A stretch of DNA of 64,000 nucleotides from Saccharothrix obliqua (lineage in GTDB: Bacteria > Actinomycetota > Actinomycetes > Mycobacteriales > Pseudonocardiaceae). Every line of letters starts with the position of its first letter. The stretch's first letter is position 1. Below the pieces are notes generated by a model. It had not been told where the DNA came from and did no database searches. It worked only from the letters and a program-made list of their open reading frames with translations. Both the position numbers and the translations under genes were made by a program. Below, piece by piece: positions 20,633 through 30,053 of this stretch. The DNA is taken from NCBI RefSeq assembly GCF_019375475.1, contig NZ_JAHXGQ010000010.1, forward strand, positions 62,001 through 126,000. The letters are read 5' to 3'.

Positions 20633-21178
20633 TCACGCACCCCCGAACAGCGGGTGCGGCGACTGCTTCAGGACCGGCGCGGTCCCGTCGAACCAGGACT
20701 GCTGCCGGATCTCGCGCATCGCCAGCTTGCGGGTCTGCTCGTCGAGCCGGTCCACGAACAGCACGCCGTCCAGGTGGTCGGTCTCGTGCTGGATGCAGCG
20801 CGCCAGCAGGTCCGTGCCCTCCACCTCGACCGGCTCGCCGTGCATGTTCCAGCCGCGGGCCACCACGTTGCGGTGCCGGCGGCAGTCCCAGCTCATCCCC
20901 GGGATGGACAGGCAGCCCTCCGGGCCCTCCTGCACCTCGTCGCCGACCACCTCGAAGGTGGGGTTCACCAGGTGACCCGCGAAACCGTCGCAGTGGTAGG
21001 TGAACACCCGCAGGCCCACGCCGAGCTGCGGCGCCGCGAGGCCCGCTCCGCCGGCGTCGCTCATGGTGTCCCACAGGTCCTTGACCAGCTTGCGCAGCTC
21101 CGCGTCGAACTCGGTGACCTCGACGGCGGGGGTCCGCAGCACCGGGTCGCCGAACAGCCGGATGGGTTGGACGGTCAC
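20633..21178 (-). CDS. def: Peptide deformylase
   Basis: Removes the N-formyl group from nascent proteins. 181 aa with all three metal motifs: [22 protein letters not shown] (Cys ligand) and [11 protein letters not shown] (two His ligands and the catalytic Glu). GTG 21178 is preceded by AGGAGAGT. The gene lies two bases before fmt in the same operon. The usual iron or zinc centre can be assumed from the family. Confidence 0.96.
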   Translation of the reverse strand: MTVQPIRLFGDPVLRTPAVEVTEFDAELRKLVKDLWDTMSDAGGAGLAAPQLGVGLRVFTYHCDGFAGHLVNPTFEVVGDEVQEGPEGCLSIPGMSWDCRRHRNVVARGWNMHGEPVEVEGTDLLARCIQHETDHLDGVLFVDRLDEQTRKLAMREIRQQSWFDGTAPVLKQSPHPLFGGA

Positions 21179-21239
21179 GCACTCTCCTCGAACGTGGGCA
21201 GACGACCAGTCTAGGAGAGCGGTGCCGACCCGGGCCGCC

Positions 21240-21374
21240 TCAGTGCCCGGAGTGGCGACCGAGGAACATCACACCGACCAACGCCGCCGCGAAGTGCCCC
21301 GCGAACCGCGTGGCGGTGAGCACGCCCGTGACGACGGCCGGCGTCCTGGTGGTGGTCATCGTGATGGTGGTCAT
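21240..21374 (-). CDS. 44-aa small membrane peptide
   Basis: Short gene from ATG 21374 with GAGGAGAACGAC directly upstream, an excellent ribosome-binding site. The product starts MTTITMTTTRTPAVV and continues with a hydrophobic helix (about 13-38) containing FAGHFAAALVGVMFLG, then a short RHSGH tail, so one membrane span is likely. Most third codon positions are G or C. It lies between ggt and def on the same strand and ends 61 bp before the def start. I do not recognise a family; a regulatory or subunit-like micropeptide is possible. Confidence 0.6.
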   Translation of the reverse strand: MTTITMTTTRTPAVVTGVLTATRFAGHFAAALVGVMFLGRHSGH

Positions 21375-21415
21375 GTCGTTCTCCTCTGCGCGTCGATGGC
21401 TCCACCGTCCCGCAG

Positions 21416-21437
21416 GCGGACGTGCGCACGCGTCCGC
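21416..21437 (-). terminator. Hairpin after ggt (weak terminator candidate)
   Basis: Arms gcggacg and cgtccgc (7 bp) with an 8-nt loop, 60 nt downstream of the ggt stop and 42 nt upstream of the 44-aa peptide gene. It could separate the two transcription units. Confidence 0.4.
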
Positions 21438-21496
21438 AAGGAGTACCGACCGCCGCTACGACCCGGGAATGAGGCCGGTGCGACGTGAGGGGTACG

Positions 21497-23272
21497 TCAG
21501 CCCGGCCACACCACCCGGGCCGCGCCGCCACCCCTGCGGGTCGGTTCGGCGACCGCCCGCCACCGCCCGTCCGGCAGGCGTTCCACGGCGGTCACCGCGC
21601 CGATCTCGGCCGTCGCCGCGAACCGGTGGCCGAGCACGCGCAACGCCGCGGCCTCCGGCGTCCCGAGGAAGGGGTCCTCGGCCTGCGTGGTCGCGGAGTT
21701 GCGCTGGGACGCCCGCGGCGCGGCGACGGCGTCGAGCAGCGGCAGGCCGCGGTCCAGGCGCTGCGTCAGCACCTGGAGGACGGTCGTGATGATGGTCGCG
21801 CCACCCGGTGAGCCCAGCGCCACCACGGGTTCGCCGTGGCGCAGCACGATCGTCGGCGCCATCGACGAGCGCGGGCGCTTGCCCGGTCCCGGCAGGTTCG
21901 GGTCCGGCACGCCGGGCGCGACCGGGGTGAACGAGAAGTCGGTCAGCTCGTTGTTCAGCAGGAACCCCCGACCGGGCACCACGATCCCGCTGCCGCCCTC
22001 CTGCTCGATGGTCACGGTGTACGCGACGACGTTGCCCCACCGGTCGGCGACCGTGAGGTGCGTGGTGTCGGTGCCCTCGTACGGCGTGACGGCCTCTTCG
22101 CCGGTGGTCGCGCACGGCTTCGGGTCACGCGGGTCGCCGGGCGACACGGGACCGGTGAGGGCTCGCGTCGGGGAGATCAGGCAGGCGCGGCTGTCGGCGA
22201 ACTCCTGCGACAGCAGCTCGCGCTCGGGCACGTCGGTGAAGGCGGGGTCGCCCACCCAGCGGTTCCGGTCGGCGAACGACAACCGGCTCGCCTCCAGGAA
22301 GCGGTGCAGGTACTGGGTCGGCGACTCGTTCGCGAGCTTCGTGGTCTCCAGGATGTTCAACGCCTCGCCCACGGTCGTGCCGCCGGAGGACGGTGGCGCC
22401 ATGCCGTACACGTCGAGGTCCCGGTAGCGGGCGTGGCTCGGCTCGCGGCGCGGGACGCGGTAGTCGCCCAGGTCGGCGGCGGTGAGCCGACCGGGCCGGA
22501 CGGTGCGCGTGGCGGCCGGGTCCTTCGGCGGGTGGTTGACCGTGGCGACGACATCGCGCCCGATGGGGCCGCGGTAGAACGCGGCCACGCCGTCGCGGCG
22601 CAGTTGGCGGTAGGTGTCGGCGAGGTCGGGGTTGCGGAACGTGCTGCCGATGGCCGGCGGCGGGAGGAACAGGGCTCGGCTGGAGGTGATGTCGGCGAAC
22701 CGCTCGGCGTTCTCGGCGACCTGGCGGTGGAAGGTGGCGTCGACGGTGAACCCCCGGCGCGCCAGCTCCTCGGCCGGTTTCAGCGCCTGGTCGAGGGAGA
22801 GCGTGCCCCACTGGTCGAGCGCCCGCTGCCAGGTGCGGGGCGTGCCGGGCACCCCCACGGACAGCCCGCTGGTGACCGCTTCGGCGAACGGGATCGGTTG
22901 GCTGTCCTGGAGGAACAGGTCGGCCCCGGCGGCGGCAGGCGCGGTCTCCCGCCCGTCCAAAGTAGACACTTCTTGGCGGCGGGCGTCGTAGTGGACGAAG
23001 AACCCGCCACCCCCGACACCCGCGGAGAACGGGTCGGTAACACCGAGCGCGGCGGCGACCGCGACAGCGGCGTCCACGGCGTTGCCACCCCGACGAAGCA
23101 CATCCACCCCGACCCGCGAGGCGTCCGGGTCGACACTGGACACCACCCCACCGAACCCGACCGCCTCCGGAACCCGCACCGTCGGCGTCCGGGAGTCCGC
23201 GTGCGCAGGCGCGAGCAACGCGCCGAGGAGGGCCGCGGCGGAGGCGACGACAACCGTCGAACGAAGCATCAT
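21497..23272 (-). CDS. ggt: Gamma-glutamyltransferase, secreted
   Basis: 591 aa, Ntn-hydrolase that cleaves gamma-glutamyl bonds such as those in glutathione-type thiols. MLRSTVVVASAAALLGALLA followed by APAHA is a Sec signal. The large-subunit region carries the family's VDAAVAVAAALGVTDPFSAG and GGGGFFVHYD. The autoprocessing nucleophile is the Thr of GTDTTHLTVAD. The small subunit shows GRGFLLNNELTDF, RPRSSMAPTIV and GSPGGATI. I chose ATG 23272 because GGAG lies about 10 nt upstream; ATG 23290 would add six residues. It stands alone, upstream of the 44-aa peptide and def. Confidence 0.93.
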   Translation of the reverse strand: MMLRSTVVVASAAALLGALLAPAHADSRTPTVRVPEAVGFGGVVSSVDPDASRVGVDVLRRGGNAVDAAVAVAAALGVTDPFSAGVGGGGFFVHYDARRQEVSTLDGRETAPAAAGADLFLQDSQPIPFAEAVTSGLSVGVPGTPRTWQRALDQWGTLSLDQALKPAEELARRGFTVDATFHRQVAENAERFADITSSRALFLPPPAIGSTFRNPDLADTYRQLRRDGVAAFYRGPIGRDVVATVNHPPKDPAATRTVRPGRLTAADLGDYRVPRREPSHARYRDLDVYGMAPPSSGGTTVGEALNILETTKLANESPTQYLHRFLEASRLSFADRNRWVGDPAFTDVPERELLSQEFADSRACLISPTRALTGPVSPGDPRDPKPCATTGEEAVTPYEGTDTTHLTVADRWGNVVAYTVTIEQEGGSGIVVPGRGFLLNNELTDFSFTPVAPGVPDPNLPGPGKRPRSSMAPTIVLRHGEPVVALGSPGGATIITTVLQVLTQRLDRGLPLLDAVAAPRASQRNSATTQAEDPFLGTPEAAALRVLGHRFAATAEIGAVTAVERLPDGRWRAVAEPTRRGGGAARVVWPG

Positions 23273-23914
23273 TCCCTTGTACTCCGCCATTTCCCGCCGA
23301 AGAACCCCCGCCGGGCCGAATCCCACGGCGTGGAGAGCCGGTCTCACTCGATCGTGATCTTGCGGCTGTCGAACACATGTTCGAGACTGTTCACATGCCC
23401 GCACTCCGCTCTCTCGCCCACCTGCCCCTCGCCCACCTGCCCCTCGCCCACCTGCCCCTCGCCCACCTGCCCCTCGCCCACCTCCCCCTCACCCACCTGC
23501 CTCTCTCCCACTTCCCCCTGTCCCAGCGCCGCTCCCACCCCCGCCTCGCCCGCCTCGCCCGCCTCGCCCGCCTCCCCTGCCTCTCCCACGTCCCCCGCCT
23601 CTCCCACGTCCCCCACGTCCCCCACGTCCCCCACATCCCCCACCACCTCCGCCCCTTCGACACCCGGCCCTCCGGTCCTCAGCCCCATCACTCGCCCCTT
23701 CCGCCCGCCGGTCCCTCCCCGCACGCACCACCTCCCCGCCCCAGTCATCCCCCGCACTCACCGCCTTCGCCACTCGGCCCTTCCCCGCACCCGCCCCCTC
23801 TCCCCACCGGCCGCCCCCTCTCCACACCGCTCCCACCTCCCCACCCCCTCTTCTCACCCGTACGGCTGTACCGCCCCGACAGCTCCCAGGAGGCTCTCTG
23901 GTAGACCTCAGCTC
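23273..23914. repeat. Non-coding gap with 15-bp and 9-bp pyrimidine-rich tandem repeats
   Basis: The 640-bp gap between the divergent ggt and priA genes. From about 23411 to 23520 a 15-bp unit (ctcgcccacctgccc) repeats roughly seven times with decay. From about 23540 to 23650 a 9-bp unit repeats, first as cgcctcgcc variants and then as cccacgtcc. The rest up to 23880 is C/T-rich and irregular. Because 15 and 9 are multiples of 3, long frames stay open on both strands (Leu-Ala-His-Leu-Pro on plus, Gly-Gln-Val-Gly-Glu on minus). I consider coding unlikely, though the minus frame (23344-23757) ends in normal-looking codons (FDSRKITIE). Promoters for ggt and priA must also lie here. Confidence 0.75.
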
Positions 23915-25909
23915 ATGGCAGGGAAGTCGACCACCAGGCGCGGCGAACGCGTGCCCGCATCCACGCGGCCCGTCGCCCGCGTGTGCGTCGACGTGCCGCT
24001 GCCACACCTGGACCGCCTGTTCGACTACCAGGTCTCGACCGACCAGGACGCGGACGCGGTGCCCGGCTGCCGGGTCCGGGTCCGGTTCGCGGGCCAACTG
24101 GTCGACGGCTACCTGATCGAGCGGGCCGACGAATCGGAGTACGGCAGCAAGCTCAGCTTCCTCGACCGCGTGATCTCGCCCGAGCCCGTGCTCTCCCCGG
24201 AGGTCGTGGAGCTGGCGCGAGCCGTCGCCGACCGGTACGCGGGTTCGCTGACCGACGTGCTCCGGATGGCCGTTCCACCGCGCCACGCGCGGGTCGAGGG
24301 AAAGCCGTCGCCGGAACCCGCGCCCGCACCACCCGAGCCCGCGGCGGACGGGTGGGCCAGGTACCCGTACGGGCCCAACCTGCTGGACGCGTTGCGGTCC
24401 GGCCGCGTCGCACGCGCGGTGTGGCAGGCGCTGCCCGCCGAGGACTGGCCCGCACGGCTGGCCGAGGCGGCGACGACCGTGGTGAGCACCGGCCGGGGCG
24501 CGCTGGTCGTGGTGCCGGACCACCGCGACCTGGCCCGGCTGCACGCGGCGTGCGCGGCGTTGGCGGGGCCGGACGCCGTGGTGACGTTGTCGGCGGACCT
24601 CGGGCCGTCGGAGCGGTACAAGCGGTGGCTCGCGGTGCGGCGTGGTGCGGTCCGGCTGGTGCTGGGCACGCGTGGCGCGGCGCTGGCGCCGGTGCACGAC
24701 CTGGGCCTGGTGGCGGTGTGGGACGACGGCGACGACCTGCACGCCGAGCCGCGGATGCCGTACCCCAACGTGCGCGACGTGCTGGTCCAGCGGTCGCACC
24801 TGACGGGCGCGTCGCTGCTGGTCGGCGGCTTCGCCCGGACCGCGGAGGCGCAGCTGCTGGTGGACAGCGGGTGGGCGCACGAGGTGGTGGCGGCGCGGGA
24901 GACGCTGCGCGCGGTCGCGCCGCGGGTGGCGGCGGTGGGCGACCACGCGTGGCAGGAGGTGAAGGACCCGGCGGCCCGGACGGCCCGGTTGCCGTCGATC
25001 GCGTTCGACGCGGCCCGGTCGGCGTTCGAGGAGGGCGCGCCGGTGCTCGTCCAGGTGCCGCGGCGCGGGTACGTGCCATCGCTGGCGTGCGGGAACTGCC
25101 GCGCGACGGCGCGCTGCCGCCGGTGCGCGGGGCCGCTCGCGCTGCCCGGCGGTGCCGATGACGGCGTGCCCAGGCCCGCGTACTGCCGGTGGTGCGGTGC
25201 GACGGAGGCGGCGTTCCGCTGCCCGACGTGCGGTTCACGCCGCCTGCGCGGCCAGGTGATCGGGGCCCGCCGCACCGCCGAGGAGATGGGCCGGGCGTTC
25301 AGCAACATCCCGGTGCGCACGTCGGGTGCGGACGAGGTGCTGTCCTCGGTGCCGGGCGAACGCGCCCTGGTCGTGGCCACCCCGGGCGCCGAGCCCACCG
25401 CCGACGGCGGCGGCTACGGGGCGGTCCTCCTGCTGGACGGCTGGGCACTGCTGGGCCGAGCGGACCTGCGCGCGACAGAAGAAACCCTCCGCCGCTGGAT
25501 GACCGCGGCAGCCCTCACCCGTCCCGCGGGCAAGGTGGTGGTGGTAGCCGACTCCAGCCTCCCGCCGGTCCAAGCCCTGGTCCGCTGGGACCCGGTGTGG
25601 CACGCCCGGCAGGAGCTGGCGGCGAGGACCGAACTGGGCTTCCCACCCGCCGTCCGCATGGCCACCCTGGACGGCACCCCGGAAGCCGTGGCCGCGGCCC
25701 TGGACGACCTGCACCTACCCCGGACCGGCGAAATCCTCGGCCCCGTGCCCCTGGCCGAGGACGGCCAGAAGGAACGAGCCCTCATCCGAGTGGCCAGAAC
25801 GGAGGGCAAGGCCCTGGCCGAAGCCCTGACCGCCCTCCAGGCCACCAGAAGCGCCCGCAAGGACCCCACCCCGATCCGAGTAAAACTGGACCCGCTGGAA
25901 GTCCTCTGA
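23915..25909 (+). CDS. priA: Primosomal protein N' (PriA-like, ATPase motifs lost)
   Basis: 664 aa. The N-terminal DNA-binding domain (VCVDVPLPHLDRLFDYQV, GCRVRVRFAGQLVDGYLIER) is typical of PriA. The two-zinc cassette is present: CGNCRATARCRRC and CRWCGATEAAFRCPTCGS. However the helicase Walker A (GVTGSGKT) is absent; the region reads AVWQALPAEDWPARL, then GRGALVVVPDHRDL. This loss is characteristic of actinobacterial PriA, which is thought to act in replication restart without helicase activity. AGGAGG lies 22 nt before ATG 23915, farther than usual, with no better start in frame. It points opposite to all neighbouring core genes and is bordered by repeat islands on both sides. Confidence 0.93.
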   Translation: MAGKSTTRRGERVPASTRPVARVCVDVPLPHLDRLFDYQVSTDQDADAVPGCRVRVRFAGQLVDGYLIERADESEYGSKLSFLDRVISPEPVLSPEVVELARAVADRYAGSLTDVLRMAVPPRHARVEGKPSPEPAPAPPEPAADGWARYPYGPNLLDALRSGRVARAVWQALPAEDWPARLAEAATTVVSTGRGALVVVPDHRDLARLHAACAALAGPDAVVTLSADLGPSERYKRWLAVRRGAVRLVLGTRGAALAPVHDLGLVAVWDDGDDLHAEPRMPYPNVRDVLVQRSHLTGASLLVGGFARTAEAQLLVDSGWAHEVVAARETLRAVAPRVAAVGDHAWQEVKDPAARTARLPSIAFDAARSAFEEGAPVLVQVPRRGYVPSLACGNCRATARCRRCAGPLALPGGADDGVPRPAYCRWCGATEAAFRCPTCGSRRLRGQVIGARRTAEEMGRAFSNIPVRTSGADEVLSSVPGERALVVATPGAEPTADGGGYGAVLLLDGWALLGRADLRATEETLRRWMTAAALTRPAGKVVVVADSSLPPVQALVRWDPVWHARQELAARTELGFPPAVRMATLDGTPEAVAAALDDLHLPRTGEILGPVPLAEDGQKERALIRVARTEGKALAEALTALQATRSARKDPTPIRVKLDPLEVL

Positions 25910-26616
25910 GCCGCGGCCCCACCCGGTGCGACGCGCCCCAACCCGGGACGATCCCCCAGCGCGCCCCTGCCCGCCGCGCCCCACCCGGCACATCCCCGCC
26001 AGCCGCATCCCGCCGCCTGGCACATCCCCGCCCGCCGCATCCCGCCGGCACATCCCGCCAGGCACATCCCCGCCCGCGCATCCCGCCAGGCACATCCCCG
26101 CCCGCGCATCCCGCCCGGCACATCCCCGCCCCGCGCCCCCGGCCCGCGCGCCTCAACCCAGGGCGATCCCACCCAGCGCATCTCCGCCCGACACATCCCG
26201 CCCGACACGTCCCACCCGACACATCCCACCCCGCGCGCCCCAACCCGGGGCGATCCCACCAGCGCATCTCCGCCTGGCACATCCCCGCCCGCGCGCCCCC
26301 ACCCGCGTCCCCACCCGGCGGGGCGCAGCCCGGCGTCGGCTGCCTACCCCCAACCCAGCCGAGCCCTACTTCGGCTCAACAGCCCCCGAAAACCGGACAC
26401 CCGCGCCCAATCACCCCCAGCCGCAACGGGTTCGTCGCGCCCGAACCCGGCATCCCGGCGCAGGCAACCGAATCCCGACCCGCGGACACCCACCTTCGGG
26501 ATGCCGCAGCCCGGAAACACACCAGCGCCGCCGATCCGACCGCATCGACCGAAGAGGATCGGTCGCGCGGTGGATCGGCGGCGCTGGTCGTGCTTTCCCC
26601 AGAGCGGAGCCTCGGA
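25910..26616. repeat. Degenerate cacatcccc/cgcatcccg repeat island downstream of priA
   Basis: The 707-bp gap between the convergent priA and metK genes. From about 25978 to 26300 the sequence alternates two related blocks, ggcacatccccgcc (about ten copies) and gcgcatcccgcc (about seven). Within it three larger paragraphs start acccgggacgatccc or similar (25940, 26157, 26243), showing segmental duplication. No frame has a convincing start, ribosome-binding site or known domain. From 26340 to 26520 the sequence is ordinary non-coding, and a strong terminator follows at 26521-26588. Confidence 0.75.
26521..26588 (-). terminator. Long near-perfect hairpin after metK
   Basis: Outer arms 26521-26537 and 26572-26588 match perfectly over 17 bp (accagcgccgccgatcc). 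Inside, accgc/gcggt and cgaccga/tcggtcg continue the stem with only small bulges, for about 29 paired bases and a 6-nt loop. It starts 29 nt after the metK stop, so termination of the mihF-metK operon is the simplest role. It may also stop priA transcripts arriving from the other side. Confidence 0.8.
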
Positions 26617-27819
26617 TCAGGCGCCGGCGGCCGCGCGCAGGGCGTCCGCGCGGTCCGTGTTCTCCCAAGGCAGGTCCACGTCGGTCCGGCCGAAGTGGCC
26701 GTACGCCGCGGTCGGGCTGTAGATCGGGCGGAGCAGGTCGAGGTCCCGGATGATCGCGGCGGGCCGGAGGTCGAAGACCTCGCTGATGGCCTGCTGGATC
26801 TTGGTCGGGTCCACGGTCTCGGTGCCGAAGGTCTCCACGAACAGACCGACCGGCGCGGCCTTGCCGATGGCGTACGCCACCTGCACCTCGATGCGCGTCG
26901 CGAGACCGGCGGCGACGGCGTTCTTCGCCACCCAGCGCATCGCGTACGCGGCCGAGCGGTCCACCTTCGACGGGTCCTTGCCGGAGAACGCGCCACCACC
27001 GTGCCGCGCCATGCCGCCGTAGGTGTCGACGATGATCTTGCGGCCGGTCAGGCCCGCGTCACCCATCGGACCGCCGATGACGAACCGGCCGGTCGGGTTG
27101 ACCAGCAGGCGCACGTTCGACGTGTCCAGGCCGAGGTTCTCCAGCTCGGGCGCGACGACGTGTTCCCGGATGTCGACGCCGAGCAGCTTCTCCAGGTCGA
27201 TGCCGTCCGCGTGCTGCGTCGACACGACGACGGTGTCCAGGCGCACCGGCTGGTCACCCGCGTACTCGATGGTGACCTGGGTCTTGCCGTCCGGGCGCAG
27301 GTACGGCACGGTGCCGTCCTTGCGGACCCCGGTGAGGCGCCGCGACAGGCGGTGGGCCAGCGCGATCGGCAGCGGCATCAGCTCCGGCGTGTCGGTGCAC
27401 GCGTAGCCGAACATGAGCCCCTGGTCGCCCGCACCCTGCTTGTCGATCTCGTCGTCCGCGCCGCCGACCCGGTTCTCGTACGCGGTGTCGACGCCCTGCG
27501 CGATGTCGGGCGACTGCGAGCCGATCGCGACGTTCACACCGCAGGAGCGGCCGTCGAAGCCCTTCGCCGACGAGTCGTAGCCGATCTCCAGGATCTTCTC
27601 CCGGACGATCGACGGGATGTCCGCGTAGGTCTCCGTGGTCACCTCGCCGGCCACGTGCACCTGGCCGGTCGTGATGAGCGTCTCCACGGCCACCCGCGAA
27701 CGGGGGTCCTTGGTCAGCAACGCGTCGAGGATGGAGTCGCTGATCGCGTCGCAGATCTTGTCCGGGTGCCCCTCCGTCACCGACTCACTGGTGAACAGCC
27801 TGCTGCTGTGCTGGCTCAC
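26617..27819 (-). CDS. metK: S-adenosylmethionine synthetase
   Basis: Makes SAM from methionine and ATP. 400 aa. Signatures are [16 protein letters not shown] at the N-terminus (ATP-binding His and Asp), [12 protein letters not shown] (methionine-adenosine loop), and [19 protein letters not shown] (phosphate-binding loop). GTG 27819 (VSQHSSRLF) with GAGGAG 6 nt upstream is a better start than the TTG 12 nt earlier. The 64-bp leader between coaBC and metK is too short for a SAM riboswitch. It is the last gene of the mihF-gmk-rpoZ-coaBC-metK block. Confidence 0.97.
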   Translation of the reverse strand: MSQHSSRLFTSESVTEGHPDKICDAISDSILDALLTKDPRSRVAVETLITTGQVHVAGEVTTETYADIPSIVREKILEIGYDSSAKGFDGRSCGVNVAIGSQSPDIAQGVDTAYENRVGGADDEIDKQGAGDQGLMFGYACTDTPELMPLPIALAHRLSRRLTGVRKDGTVPYLRPDGKTQVTIEYAGDQPVRLDTVVVSTQHADGIDLEKLLGVDIREHVVAPELENLGLDTSNVRLLVNPTGRFVIGGPMGDAGLTGRKIIVDTYGGMARHGGGAFSGKDPSKVDRSAAYAMRWVAKNAVAAGLATRIEVQVAYAIGKAAPVGLFVETFGTETVDPTKIQQAISEVFDLRPAAIIRDLDLLRPIYSPTAAYGHFGRTDVDLPWENTDRADALRAAAGA

Positions 27820-27883
27820 GGCACTCCTCAATCTGGTTTCTCTGCGATTGGGACAAGCTTACTGAGGGTTGGCACCCCGGTGG

Positions 27884-29116
27884 TCAAACTTCGAGCGAGG
27901 AGACCACGGCATCCCACAGTGCGGACGCCAGGCGGGCCTTGGAGCCGTGGGGCAGGGGTGTCTCGCCGCCGTTCGCCGACAGCAGCCAACCCCCGTTGTC
28001 CTCCACCTCGAACGCCTTGCCGTCGCCGACGGCGTTGACGACGAGCCAGTCGCAGCCCTTGCGCGCCAGCTTCGCGCGGCCGTACTCCAGCACGGTGGTC
28101 GAGTCGTCACCGGTCTCGGCGGCGAACCCGACGACCACCTGGCGCGCGCGGCGCGCGGCGACCAGCTCGGCCAGGATGTCCGGGTTCCGGGTGAGGGCGA
28201 CCGGGTCCGGGTCCCGGTCGGTCTTCTTGATCTTGTGCGGGGTGGTCGCGACGGGCCGGAAGTCGGCCACCGCGGCGGCCATCACGACGACGTCCGCGTC
28301 CTTGCCCACCCAGTGCATCGCGTCCCGCAGCTCGGCCGCGCTGCCCACGCGCTCCAGCTCGACGCCCGCCGGCGCGGGCAGGTCGGCGGTGTGCGCGGCG
28401 ACCAGCGTGACCCGCGCGCCGCGTTGCGCGGCGACCCGCGCCAACGCGTAGCCCTGCCGGCCGGACGAGCGGTTGCCCAGGAACCGCACCGGGTCCAGCG
28501 GCTCACGGGTGCCACCCGCGGAGATCGCCACGTGCAGGCCCTCCATGTCGCGGGGCAGCGCGTCCGGGCGCTCCAGCAGCAGCCGGGCCAGCTCCACGAT
28601 CTCGGCGGGGTCGGGCAGGCGGCCCTTGCCGGTGTCCTTGCCGGTGAGCCGGCCGCTCGCGGGCTCGGCCACGACGACGCCCCGCGACCGCAGCAGCGCC
28701 ACGTTGGCCCGCGTCGCCGGGTGCTCCCACATCTCCGTGTGCATCGCCGGGACCAGCAGGACCGGGCAGCGCGCGGTCAGCAGGGCGTTGGTGAGCAGGT
28801 CGTCGGCCAGCCCGTGGGCGGCCTTCGCGAGCAGGTTCGCCGTCGCCGGGGCGACCACGACGAGGTCGGCCTCCTGGCCGAGCTTCACGTGCGCCACGGA
28901 CGGCACGTCCGAGAACACGTCGGCGTGCACCGGCTGCCCGGACAGGGCCTCGAACGTGGCCGCGCCGACGAACTTCAGGGCGCCCTCGGTGGGCGCCACC
29001 CGGACCGAGTGGCCGGATTCGGTGAGCCGGCGCAGCACCTCGCACGCCTTGTAGGCGGCGATGCCACCGCCCACCCCCAGGACGATCCGGGGGCGGGCGT
29101 CGACCGGCTCGGTCAC
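27884..29116 (-). CDS. coaBC: Bifunctional phosphopantothenoylcysteine decarboxylase/synthetase
   Basis: Two sequential steps of coenzyme A synthesis in one 410-aa chain. The N-terminal flavodoxin-like decarboxylase has [36 protein letters not shown] and PAMHTEMW. The C-terminal synthetase has [20 protein letters not shown] and [13 protein letters not shown] 29116 overlaps the rpoZ stop by 4 bp; a longer upstream frame overlaps rpoZ and was rejected. The order rpoZ-coaBC-metK is conserved in Actinobacteria. Confidence 0.97.
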   Translation of the reverse strand: MTEPVDARPRIVLGVGGGIAAYKACEVLRRLTESGHSVRVAPTEGALKFVGAATFEALSGQPVHADVFSDVPSVAHVKLGQEADLVVVAPATANLLAKAAHGLADDLLTNALLTARCPVLLVPAMHTEMWEHPATRANVALLRSRGVVVAEPASGRLTGKDTGKGRLPDPAEIVELARLLLERPDALPRDMEGLHVAISAGGTREPLDPVRFLGNRSSGRQGYALARVAAQRGARVTLVAAHTADLPAPAGVELERVGSAAELRDAMHWVGKDADVVVMAAAVADFRPVATTPHKIKKTDRDPDPVALTRNPDILAELVAARRARQVVVGFAAETGDDSTTVLEYGRAKLARKGCDWLVVNAVGDGKAFEVEDNGGWLLSANGGETPLPHGSKARLASALWDAVVSSLEV

Positions 29117-29391
29117 TCGCCCTCGGTGTGCTCGAGCAGCCCCGCGTGGATCTCCCGCAGCGCGATCGACAGCGGCTTCTCCCGCGGACCCGGCTCGACC
29201 AGCGGGCCGACGTACTCCAGCAGGCCCTCGCCGAGCTGGGCGTAGTAGTCGTTGATCTGCCGCGCCCGCTTGGCCGCGTAGATCACCAGCGCGTACTTCG
29301 AGCTGACCTGCTCCAGCAGGTCGTCGATCGGCGGGTTGGTGATGCCCTCCGGGGAACCCGACAGCGGGCCCAGCTCGGTGTGCGTGGTCAC
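29113..29391 (-). CDS. rpoZ: RNA polymerase omega subunit
   Basis: 92 aa, within the usual actinobacterial range. The core [29 protein letters not shown] is split by no gaps and matches the omega fold that clamps the beta' C-terminus; the tail [18 protein letters not shown] is typical. GTG 29391. It lies 62 bp after gmk and overlaps coaBC by 4 bp. Confidence 0.97.
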   Translation of the reverse strand: MTTHTELGPLSGSPEGITNPPIDDLLEQVSSKYALVIYAAKRARQINDYYAQLGEGLLEYVGPLVEPGPREKPLSIALREIHAGLLEHTEGE

Positions 29392-29453
29392 TCGTCAACG
29401 CTCCTGCGGTTGGTGTGTCTGGAGGCCGTCCCGCGCCTGCCGCACGCGTGCCA

Positions 29454-30053
29454 TCACGCGTCGGGCGCCGGGCCGACCACCAAGTCTAGCAAGCGGGTCG
29501 CGGCCGAACGCACGTCGGCGTTCACCACGACCTCGTCGAACTCGGGTTCCGCCGCCAGCTCCGCGCGGGCGATCTCCAGCCGGCGGGCGACCACGGCCGG
29601 GTCCTCGGTGCCGCGCCCGGTCAGCCGCCGGACCAGGTCCTCCCAGGACGGCGGCGCGAGCATCACCAGCTGCGCCTCCGGCATCGCGGCCCGGACCTGC
29701 CGCGCGCCCTGGAGTTCGATCTCCAGCAACGCGGGCCGACCGGCCGCCAGCGCGCGTTCCACCGGCTCACGGGGCGTGCCGTAGCAGTTGCCCGCGAACT
29801 CGGCGTGCTCCAGCAGCGCGCCCGCGTCGACCAGGCGGCGGAACTCGGCGGCGTCGACGAAGTGGTAGTGCTCCCCGTCGACCTCGCCCGGCCTCGGCGA
29901 CCGCGTGGTCACCGAGACGCTGAAGTGCACGTCCGGCTCCATCCGGCGCAGCTCGGCCAGCACGCTGGACTTGCCGACGCCCGAGGGCCCGGAGAGAACG
30001 GTGAGGCGGGACCGGGCGCGCACGCCCGACCCCGCCCCGGTGCCGTCACTCAC
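29454..30053 (-). CDS. gmk: Guanylate kinase
   Basis: Phosphorylates GMP to GDP. 199 aa. P-loop [16 protein letters not shown] near residue 21, then [20 protein letters not shown] for GMP binding and [32 protein letters not shown] and [13 protein letters not shown] for the lid. GTG 30053 overlaps the mihF stop (GTGA). The N-terminal 15 residues before the P-loop are Gly-rich and probably disordered. Confidence 0.97.
   Translation of the reverse strand: MSDGTGAGSGVRARSRLTVLSGPSGVGKSSVLAELRRMEPDVHFSVSVTTRSPRPGEVDGEHYHFVDAAEFRRLVDAGALLEHAEFAGNCYGTPREPVERALAAGRPALLEIELQGARQVRAAMPEAQLVMLAPPSWEDLVRRLTGRGTEDPAVVARRLEIARAELAAEPEFDEVVVNADVRSAATRLLDLVVGPAPDA

Noticed and set aside
23377-23904. Plus-strand frame encoding Leu-Ala-His-Leu-Pro repeats as a protein
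   Set aside because: No ribosome-binding site, and composition is explained by the 15-bp repeat; it runs into the priA promoter region.
25918-26350. Possible CRISPR array
   Set aside because: Repeat blocks are short (12-15 bp), degenerate and irregularly spaced, with no unique spacers and no cas genes.
27820-27883. SAM riboswitch before metK
   Set aside because: Only 64 bp are available and no SAM-I/II/IV core could be recognised.
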